The translations under genes were made by a program, and so were the position numbers. From Pseudomonadota bacterium (lineage in GTDB: Bacteria; Pseudomonadota; Gammaproteobacteria; Burkholderiales; Burkholderiaceae_C), in the NCBI GenBank assembly GCA_030271615.1, contig JARXKP010000002.1, positions 5,082 through 49,077 on the forward strand: DNA of 43,996 nt, read 5' to 3'. Under the pieces are notes generated by a model. It had not been told where the DNA came from. It searched no databases and saw only the letters and a program-made list of their open reading frames with translations. Shown piece after piece: positions 37,332 to 43,996 of this stretch; position 1 is the first letter of the stretch; each line of letters starts with the position of its first letter.

Positions 37332-38342
37332 ATGGACCGCACCGAACGCTTCTACAAGATCGAGTTGCTGCTGCGCAGTCGCGGCTGCGTGAGCTTCGAT
37401 GCGCTGCTGAGCGAACTGGCGGTGTCGCCGGCGACGCTGAAGCGCGACTTGCAGTACCTGCGCGGCCGAATGGGCGCGCCCATCGCCTACGACCGGGCGG
37501 ACAACGGCTACCGCTTCGATGCGCCCGCTGCGGGCACGGGCCACACGTCGAAAGCGGTGCACCACGAGCTGCCCGGCATGTGGTTCAGCGAACGCGAGCT
37601 GCACGCTCTGCTGACGATGCACCAGCTGATGGCCGGTCTCGACGACGACGGCGTGCTGGCACGGCACCTGCAGCCGATGATGGACCGCCTGCAAGGCTTG
37701 CTGGGCGCCGATGAAACCGAGGCTCGCGAGCTGGTGCGTCGCGTCAAGGTGATCGGCACCGCACGCCGCAGGGTGCCGAGCAAGCATTTCGAGCTGCTGG
37801 GCAGCGCGCTGGTGCAGCGCAAGCGGGTGTGGCTGCGCTACTTCAAGCGCAGTGACCGCGTCACCAGCGAGCGCGAGGTGTCGCCACAGCGGCTGGTGAA
37901 CTACCGCAACACCTGGTACCTCGATGCGTGGTGCCACGCGAGCGACGGGCTGCGCCGTTTCGCACTCGATGCCATCGAAGCCGCTCGCGCACTCGACACG
38001 CGCGCCAAGTCGGTGGCGCTGAAAGACCTCGAAGCCGAACTCGATGCCGGCTACGGCATCTATGGCGGCGCCGGCTCGAAGGTGAAATGGGCCACGCTGG
38101 TGTTCGAGGCCGACGCAGCGCAATGGATTGCCAACGAGGAATGGCACCCGCAGCAGAAGTCGCGCTGGCTGGGGGATCGCCGTGGCGAGGGGCGCTATGA
38201 ACTTCAGGTGCCCTACATCGATCCGACCGAACTGATGATGGACATCCTGCGTCATGGCGACAGCGTCCGCGTCGTCGGCGACAAGGCCCTGGCAACGGCG
38301 GTGGCGCGTCGGCTGCAGAAAGCGGCAGCGCTGTACGCTTGA
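37332..38342 (+). CDS. WYL-domain transcriptional regulator (HTH_11 + WYL)
   Basis: MDRTERFYKIELLLRSRGCVSFDALLSELAVSPATLKRDLQYLR; RKRVWLRYFKRSDRVTSEREVSPQRLVNYRNTWYLDAWCH. Confidence 0.93.
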   Translation: MDRTERFYKIELLLRSRGCVSFDALLSELAVSPATLKRDLQYLRGRMGAPIAYDRADNGYRFDAPAAGTGHTSKAVHHELPGMWFSERELHALLTMHQLMAGLDDDGVLARHLQPMMDRLQGLLGADETEARELVRRVKVIGTARRRVPSKHFELLGSALVQRKRVWLRYFKRSDRVTSEREVSPQRLVNYRNTWYLDAWCHASDGLRRFALDAIEAARALDTRAKSVALKDLEAELDAGYGIYGGAGSKVKWATLVFEADAAQWIANEEWHPQQKSRWLGDRRGEGRYELQVPYIDPTELMMDILRHGDSVRVVGDKALATAVARRLQKAAALYA

Positions 38343-38409
38343 TGCCTGTTTCGCGGCAGCGCACGGGTTTCGTCCCCGCTGCCGTCCCGACCCACACGAG
38401 AGGACTCCG

Positions 38410-38688
38410 ATGAAAGCCACCTGGAACGGCGTGACCCTGGCCGAAAGCGACGACATCGTGACTGTCGAAGGCAACTCCTATTTCCCCGAAGCCAGCCTGA
38501 ATCGCGACTACGTGACCTTCAGCAACCACCGCACCGGCTGCGCGTGGAAGGGGCAGGCGCATTACTACAGCCTGATGGTCAATGGCGACATGAACGAGAA
38601 CGCGGTCTGGTACTACCCCGAACCGACCGAAGCCGCCGCCAACATCAAGGGCCGCGTCGCGTTCTGGAAAGGCGTGAAGGTCGAGTGA
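38410..38688 (+). CDS. DUF427 family protein
   Basis: ATWNGVTLAESDDIVTVEGNSYFPEASL...NENAVWYYPEPTEAAANIKGRVAFWKGVKVE. Confidence 0.92.
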   Translation: MKATWNGVTLAESDDIVTVEGNSYFPEASLNRDYVTFSNHRTGCAWKGQAHYYSLMVNGDMNENAVWYYPEPTEAAANIKGRVAFWKGVKVE

Positions 38689-38751
38689 ACGCAGAGGATC
38701 CGAGGCACGCCCTGCCGACGCGACAACCCCGCTCACTCTGATCCCGCCCCG

Positions 38752-40323
38752 ATGCAACGCAGACATTTCATTTCCAGCCTGGCAGCGCTGGCCGGCACCA
38801 CCGCCGTGCCGGCCTGGGCCGAGAAACTGCAGGCGATCGGCGCGCCGCAGCGTTTCGACTACGCGGCGCTGAAGGGGCAAGCGCAAGCGCTGTCCCGCAA
38901 GCCTTACGAGAAGCCGCCCGCCGCCTTGCCAAAGGAGGTCGAGGGCCTCGACTGGGACGCCTACCAATCGATCCGCTTTCGTCCCGACCACGCGCTGTGG
39001 CATGACGACAAGCTGCGCTTCCAGGCTCAGTTCTTCCACCTCGGGCTGTTCTTCAAGTCGCCGGTGCGCCTGTACGAGCTCACCGATGGACAGGCACAGG
39101 AACTGGCCTATGTGCCCGAGATGTTCGACCAGGGCACGAGCGGGCTGGCGAACGCCAAGCTGCCGCGCGATCTCGGCTTTGCCGGATTCCGGTTGAACTT
39201 CCACACCGACCTGCAGCGCGACATCACCGCGTTCCTGGGTGCGAGCTACTTCCGCGCGGTCGGTGGCGAGTGGCAGTACGGCCTGTCGGCGCGCGGCCTC
39301 GCGATCGACACCGGGGCACCGAAGCCGGAGGAGTTCCCGAACTTCGTCGGCTTCTGGCTCGAGCGCCCGGCCGCGGGCTCGAACAGCATCACGGTGTACG
39401 CACTGCTCGATTCGCCGAGCGTGGCCGGCGCCTACCGTTTCGTCATCACGCCGGGCGACACGCAGGTGATGGACATCGATGCCGCGCTGTACCCGCGCAC
39501 GACGATCGACCGGCTCGGCATCGCACCGTGCACCAGCATGTTCCAGACCGGCGAGAACGACCGCCGCATGGGCTACGACTGGCGCGGCGAGATCCACGAC
39601 AGCGATGGCCTCGCCATGTGGACCGGCAACGGCGAATGGATCTGGCGCCCACTGACCAACCCGCGGCGCCTGGCCTTCAACGCCTTCCAGGACCACAACC
39701 CGCGCGGCTTCGGACTGCTGCAGCGCGACCGCGAGTTCGACCACTACCAGGACGACGGCGTGTTCTACGAGAAGCGCCCGAGCCTGTGGGTCGAGCCCAA
39801 GTCGGGGTGGGGGGCAGGATCGGTGCAACTGGTCGAGATCCCGACGGTCGACGAGACCTTCGACAACATCGTCGCGTTCTGGAACCCGGCGCGCCCGGTG
39901 CAGGCGGGCGAAGAATTGCTGTTCGGCTATCGCCTGCACTGGGGCGGCAAGCCGCCGGCGCGGCCGCCGCTGGCGAAATGCGTCGCGACCCGCACCGGGC
40001 TGGGCGGCGTCGTCGGCAAGAAGCGCACGTACTACTCGTGGCGCTTCGCGGTCGACTTCTCGGGCGGCGACCTGTCGCTGATCGGGCCGAACGCCGTGGT
40101 GACACCGGTCATCACGGCATCGGCAGGTGCACGCATCGAGGTCACGTCGGCGCGACCGCTGCACTCGGTACGCGGGTATCGGGCCCTGTTCGATGTGGTG
40201 CCGACCGCGTCGACCGATCCGGTCGAACTGCGGCTTTATCTGAGCTGCGAGGGGCAGCCGCTGACGGAGACCTGGCTTTATCAGTGGGTGCCGCCGGTTG
40301 CCGTTGAGCGTACTTTGTACTGA
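38752..40323 (+). CDS. opgD: Periplasmic glucan biosynthesis protein (MdoG/OpgD family, Tat-like signal)
   Basis: MQRRHFISSLAALAGTTAVPAWA; DWDAYQSIRFRPDHALWHDD; FQTGENDRRMGYDWRGEIHDSDGLAMWTGNGEWIWRPL. Confidence 0.9.
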   Translation: MQRRHFISSLAALAGTTAVPAWAEKLQAIGAPQRFDYAALKGQAQALSRKPYEKPPAALPKEVEGLDWDAYQSIRFRPDHALWHDDKLRFQAQFFHLGLFFKSPVRLYELTDGQAQELAYVPEMFDQGTSGLANAKLPRDLGFAGFRLNFHTDLQRDITAFLGASYFRAVGGEWQYGLSARGLAIDTGAPKPEEFPNFVGFWLERPAAGSNSITVYALLDSPSVAGAYRFVITPGDTQVMDIDAALYPRTTIDRLGIAPCTSMFQTGENDRRMGYDWRGEIHDSDGLAMWTGNGEWIWRPLTNPRRLAFNAFQDHNPRGFGLLQRDREFDHYQDDGVFYEKRPSLWVEPKSGWGAGSVQLVEIPTVDETFDNIVAFWNPARPVQAGEELLFGYRLHWGGKPPARPPLAKCVATRTGLGGVVGKKRTYYSWRFAVDFSGGDLSLIGPNAVVTPVITASAGARIEVTSARPLHSVRGYRALFDVVPTASTDPVELRLYLSCEGQPLTETWLYQWVPPVAVERTLY

Positions 40324-40389
40324 CGGTGGCGGCTTGCCGTCGACTGTTGACTTGCGGTGGACCGCGTCGGGACCCGCCCCGACAGGCGG

Positions 40390-40493
40390 GTAACTTTCAT
40401 TTGCGGGCCCAAATGAAAGTCACCAAAGCAAAGGGCCCGAACACCAGCCATTTGCTTTGGTGACTTTCTTCTGTGCCAGCAGAAGAAAGTTAC
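40390..40493. repeat. 104-bp multi-hairpin intergenic palindromic element
   Basis: Outer GTAACTTTC/GAAAGTTAC (40390-40398/40485-40493); alternative perfect internal stems ACTTTCATTT/AAATGAAAGT, GTCACCAAAGCAAA/TTTGCTTTGGTGAC, ACTTTCTTCTG/CAGAAGAAAGT. Confidence 0.8.
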
Positions 40494-40589
40494 TCGGCAG
40501 CCGGCCCGAGACCCGGCGGGCTGCTGCAAGCGGCAAACCCCGCCCGCTGGGGCGGACACCCGGCACGGTCTACTGGAAGACAAACAGAC

Positions 40590-41714
40590 CTACTTGCCCG
40601 CCTTGAAGGAAGTGAACACCCGCGTCTGCACCCGCCGAATCGCCTGCGGCACGCTGTCCGGCGCTGTCATCAGCTTCTTGTCCGCATCGCTCAGAAAGAT
40701 GGTCGTGTTCTGCGCCACGTCCGGCTTGACGAACTTCAGCGACGCTGCATTCGGGTTCGCGTAGAAGACCTTGTTGGTCAGCGACGCGTGCACCTCGGGG
40801 CGCAGGATGTAGTTGATGAACAGGTGCGCGTTCTCGACGTTCTTGGCGTCCTTTGGAATGGCCATCGTGTCGAAGAACAGCGTCGAGCCGCCCTTCGGCA
40901 CCAGCGCCTGGATCTCGAACTTGGCTTTCGCCTCGATCGCGCGGGCGCGGGCGATGTTGATGTCGCCGGAATAACCCATCACCGCACAGACCGAGCCCGC
41001 CGCCAGATCGTTGATGTAGCCCGACGACGAGAAGCGCGTGACGTACGGGCGCACGGCCTTCAGCACCTTGGCTGCCGCGTCGTAGTCCGCCGCCTCGCGG
41101 CTGAACGGCGGCTTGCCGGCATACAGCATCGCGATCGGCAGCACCTCGGAGGCGGAGTCGAGGAAGTTGATGCCGCAGCTCTTCAGCTTGCTCGCGTACT
41201 TCGGATCGAGCACCAGGCTCCAGGCGTTTTCGGGCATTGGCAGCGGGTTCGGCGGGGCAGCGAGCGCGGCCTTGACCTTCTCTGTGTTGATGCCCACCGC
41301 GACATAGCCCCACAGCCAGTCGACCAGGTGCTCGTTGCCCGGGTCGACCTTCGCCAGTTGCTCCAGCAGGCCCTTGTCGAGGTTGCCCCAGTTGGTCAGC
41401 TTGCTGCGGTCCAGCTTCTGCAGCAGGCCACCTTCAATCTGCGCCTTGGCGAAGTGCGCGCCGGGCACGACGATGTCGTAGCCGGTCTTGCCCGCGACCA
41501 GCTTCGCGTGCAGCACCTCGTTGTTGTCGTAGTTGTCGTAGTTGACCTTGATGCCGGTCTCTTTCTCGAAGTTCTTGATGGTGTCGTCGGCGATGTAGTC
41601 GGACCAGTTGTAGATGTTTAGCACCTTCGGATCAGCAGCGACCGCGCTGGTAAGCGCGGCCAGGCAGGTCAAGCCGACCAGAGCGGCGCTGAGTTTCTTG
41701 AAGTGACTGCGCAT
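40590..41714 (-). CDS. Polyamine ABC transporter substrate-binding protein (PotF-like)
   Basis: Signal peptide; LNIYNWSDYIADDTIKNFEKETGIKVNYDNYDNNEVLHAKLVAGKTGYDIVVPG. Confidence 0.94.
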   Translation of the reverse strand: MRSHFKKLSAALVGLTCLAALTSAVAADPKVLNIYNWSDYIADDTIKNFEKETGIKVNYDNYDNNEVLHAKLVAGKTGYDIVVPGAHFAKAQIEGGLLQKLDRSKLTNWGNLDKGLLEQLAKVDPGNEHLVDWLWGYVAVGINTEKVKAALAAPPNPLPMPENAWSLVLDPKYASKLKSCGINFLDSASEVLPIAMLYAGKPPFSREAADYDAAAKVLKAVRPYVTRFSSSGYINDLAAGSVCAVMGYSGDINIARARAIEAKAKFEIQALVPKGGSTLFFDTMAIPKDAKNVENAHLFINYILRPEVHASLTNKVFYANPNAASLKFVKPDVAQNTTIFLSDADKKLMTAPDSVPQAIRRVQTRVFTSFKAGK

Positions 41715-41934
41715 GGCGATGTGATCCTTGTCGTTTCGGGTGGAGATACAGGGCAACAACGGACGGCGGCTTCCGATTCAGCAGGAACCGAGCCGACGTC
41801 GCGGCGCCGAAATTCTGTACGAGAACCGGCGTAACGAAGCGGCGTGCGGTTTCGATGACCGGCGCTCTCGGATACGCTTGCCTCCTGTCGTGGCTGCTCG
41901 CGACTGTTCCCGGCCTGCCCGGATGGAGTCTCCG

Positions 41935-42300
41935 ATGTCCCGTCCCCTGCTTGAAGAATCCCGCCTGCACCCTGCCATCCGCGACACGGTCAACCACCTG
42001 TACGCCGAGGTGGTGCACAACGTCCAGGCCGCATCGATGTCGAACGCCGTTCTGGTCGTCGGCATGGCCGGCAACCCGTTCTGCAGGCGGGCGCGCAAGG
42101 CCCTCGATGCCGCTGCGGTTCCGCATCACTACCTGGGATACTGCAGCTACCTGAGCCAGTGGAGCGAGCGTCTGGCACTGAAGATGTGGACCGGCTGGCC
42201 GACCTTTCCGATGGTCTTCGTCAAGGGCGTGCTGGTGGGCGGCGCCACCGATCTGGCGAAGCTGATCGCGAACGGTGAACTGAAGCGGCTTCTCGCTTGA
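41935..42300 (+). CDS. Glutaredoxin-like protein (monothiol motif)
   Basis: VVGMAGNPFCRRARKALDAAAVPHHYL...WTGWPTFPMVFVKGVLVGGATDLAKL. Confidence 0.8.
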   Translation: MSRPLLEESRLHPAIRDTVNHLYAEVVHNVQAASMSNAVLVVGMAGNPFCRRARKALDAAAVPHHYLGYCSYLSQWSERLALKMWTGWPTFPMVFVKGVLVGGATDLAKLIANGELKRLLA

Positions 42301-43853
42301 GTCGGCGACACGTCGCGCGCTGGCGGGCGGCGGCGATCGTCGGGTTGACTGCCGGCTGCACCATGGCAGCACACGCACAGGTCGATGCGGTCACCGCGCC
42401 GTGCCGCATTCCAGGTCTGGCCAATGAAGTGCGCTGCGGCATGGTCCGGCGCCCGCTCGACCCGACCCGGCCGACGGGGCCGCAACTCGACATTCGTTTC
42501 ATGGTCGTGCCGGCGGTTGCCCGCCGCCGCCTGCCGGATCCGGTGCTCCTGCTGGCGGGCGGGCCGGGGCAGAGCGCGATGGCACTGGCGCCTGCGGTGC
42601 TGCCGCTCTTTGCACGGCTGAACAACCGGCGCGACATCGTCTTCGTCGACCAGCGCGGCACCGGCCACTCGGCGCCGCTCGAGTGCGATGACACCCGTCA
42701 TGCGCCTCTGGCCGACGCGGTCGACACCGACGCGCAGCTGGTGCGCCTGCGACGCTGCCTGGAGCGACTGCAGACAACGGCGCCGCTGACCTCGGCAAAC
42801 GACCTGAAGTTTTTCACCACACCGATCGCGATGCAGGATCTCGATGCAGTGCGCGCCCGGCTGGGGGCCGAACGCGTCAACCTGGTCGGCGCGTCGTACG
42901 GCACACGGGCAGCGCTGGACTACGCGCGCCAGTTTCCCGACCACGTGCGACGCAGCGTGCTTGACGGCGTCGCACCGCCCGACATGGTGCTGCCGGCGAG
43001 CAGCGGCCTCGACGCGCAAGCCGCGTTCGACGCGATGCTGGCCGATTGCGAGCACAGCCCCGCGTGCCGCCGCGCGCACCCGACTCTGCGCGCCGATTGG
43101 ATCGGCCTGCTCGCCAACCTGCCGAAGGAAGTGAACGCCGCCCACCCGCTGACCGGACGCCGCGAGACTTTCACGCTCGACCGCGACCGGCTGCTCGGCA
43201 TGGTGCGTGGGCCGCTTTACGCGCCAGCACTGGCGGCAGGGCTGCCACAGGCGATCACCGAGGCAGCACAAGGCCGCTACGAGGCTCTGCTGGGCCTGTC
43301 CGCCGCGCTGTCGGGCCGGCGCGGCGGTTCGACAGCGATGGGCATGCATTTCAGTGTGGTGTGTGCGGAAGACGGGCCGCGCCTGCCGCCGGAAAGTCCC
43401 GCGGGAGCCACCAGCGCTTCTGGCGCGAGCCCGGCCCCGGACACGGCGCCGTTCATCGAACACCCGATACAGCTCTACCAGGGCGCCTGCGCCTTCTGGC
43501 CGCGCGGATCGGTGCCCGAAGCGTTCTATCGGGTCCGACCCGGTTCGAGCGCCGTCCTGCTGCTGAGCGGCGGCCTCGACCCGGCCACGCCGCCACGCCA
43601 TGGCGAACGGGTGGCGCGCGCTCTCGGACCAAAGGCGCTGCACGTGGTGGTGCCGAACGCGGGCCACGGACTGATGGGCGTCGGCTGCGTGCGCGATGTG
43701 ATGTTCCGCTTCATCGATGCGTCGGACGACCCGGCGGCACTGGCAGTCGATGCGTCGTGCGTGACGGGCATCCCGCGCCCGCCAGCGTTCGAGTCGGTGA
43801 ATCCGTTGGCGTCCGCCGCCGCAGCCTCGGCTGTCGAAAAGGGCGCCCGGTGA
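42297..43853 (+). CDS. Alpha/beta hydrolase, proline-iminopeptidase/tripeptidyl-aminopeptidase-like (TTG start)
   Basis: PVLLLAGGPGQSAM, DIVFVDQRGTGHSAPLEC, LVGASYGTRAALDYA nucleophile elbow, C-terminal LLLSGGLDPATPPRHGE, NAGHG. Confidence 0.9.
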   Translation: MSRRHVARWRAAAIVGLTAGCTMAAHAQVDAVTAPCRIPGLANEVRCGMVRRPLDPTRPTGPQLDIRFMVVPAVARRRLPDPVLLLAGGPGQSAMALAPAVLPLFARLNNRRDIVFVDQRGTGHSAPLECDDTRHAPLADAVDTDAQLVRLRRCLERLQTTAPLTSANDLKFFTTPIAMQDLDAVRARLGAERVNLVGASYGTRAALDYARQFPDHVRRSVLDGVAPPDMVLPASSGLDAQAAFDAMLADCEHSPACRRAHPTLRADWIGLLANLPKEVNAAHPLTGRRETFTLDRDRLLGMVRGPLYAPALAAGLPQAITEAAQGRYEALLGLSAALSGRRGGSTAMGMHFSVVCAEDGPRLPPESPAGATSASGASPAPDTAPFIEHPIQLYQGACAFWPRGSVPEAFYRVRPGSSAVLLLSGGLDPATPPRHGERVARALGPKALHVVVPNAGHGLMGVGCVRDVMFRFIDASDDPAALAVDASCVTGIPRPPAFESVNPLASAAAASAVEKGAR

Positions 43854-43996
43854 TCGTCGTCGCCGGCCTCGCCAAGCGGTTCGCACCAGCGCAGCGCAGC
43901 CTGCGCGATGTCCTGACGCGCCAGTCCGCCCAGCCGGGTGTGTGCGCCGTCGAACAGGTCAGCTTCACTGCTGCCGACGGCTGCATCACCGGACTG
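43850..43996 (+). CDS. ABC transporter ATP-binding protein, N-terminal fragment (cut by window edge)
   Basis: GTG start overlapping upstream stop; VIVVAGLAKRFAPAQRSLRDVLTRQ...AVEQVSFTAADGCITGL. Confidence 0.65.
   Translation, partial: MIVVAGLAKRFAPAQRSLRDVLTRQSAQPGVCAVEQVSFTAADGCITGL

Noticed and set aside
37861-40164. 767-aa minus-strand ORF
   Set aside because: Antisense shadow of the WYL regulator, DUF427 and opgD-like genes; low-complexity R/A/H-rich translation typical of GC-rich DNA.
42147-43886. 579-aa minus-strand ORF
   Set aside because: Antisense to the alpha/beta hydrolase gene; no domain features.

Overview
GC-rich chromosomal window, most like a Burkholderiales-type betaproteobacterium (inferred from gene content and order). 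The backbone carries an NtrY-like kinase with a truncated NtrX-like regulator, tRNA-Phe, YebC and DUF3297 genes, a PEP-CTERM protein, a complete cbb3 oxidase locus (ccoI-S-N-O-Q-P-G-H) with hemN, TauE/SafE, a two-component pair, an FNR-type regulator and a universal stress protein. It continues with methyltransferase, LON-like and SET-domain genes, PAP2, a WYL-regulated divergent pair, an OpgD-like protein, a PotF-like protein, a glutaredoxin-like protein and a peptidase. The main accessory feature is a compact (~8.0 kb) integrative element inserted in tRNA-Phe. It is bounded by an exact 50-bp direct repeat (3675-3724 and 11691-11740) and has a P4-type tyrosine integrase at the right end. Near both ends lies a 23-bp putative arm-site repeat differing at one base. 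Inside is a tightly coupled leftward operon with a Rep-like winged-helix gene that contains 22/32-bp phased iteron-like repeats. A structured intergenic region has a plausible sigma70 promoter, tandem hairpins and an intrinsic terminator (candidate ncRNA). Cargo is a DUF3800 protein and a lipoprotein gene with a probable frameshift. I see no capsid, relaxase or known defence genes, so it looks like a minimal satellite or IME-like element of unclear type. Other signals are an FNR-box regulon around the cbb3 locus with an FNR-type regulator lacking the usual Cys cluster, paired inverted-repeat operators between a WYL regulator and a divergent possible HNH-like protein, and a 104-bp multi-hairpin intergenic repeat. 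All family calls were made by eye from the translations; no database search was run.
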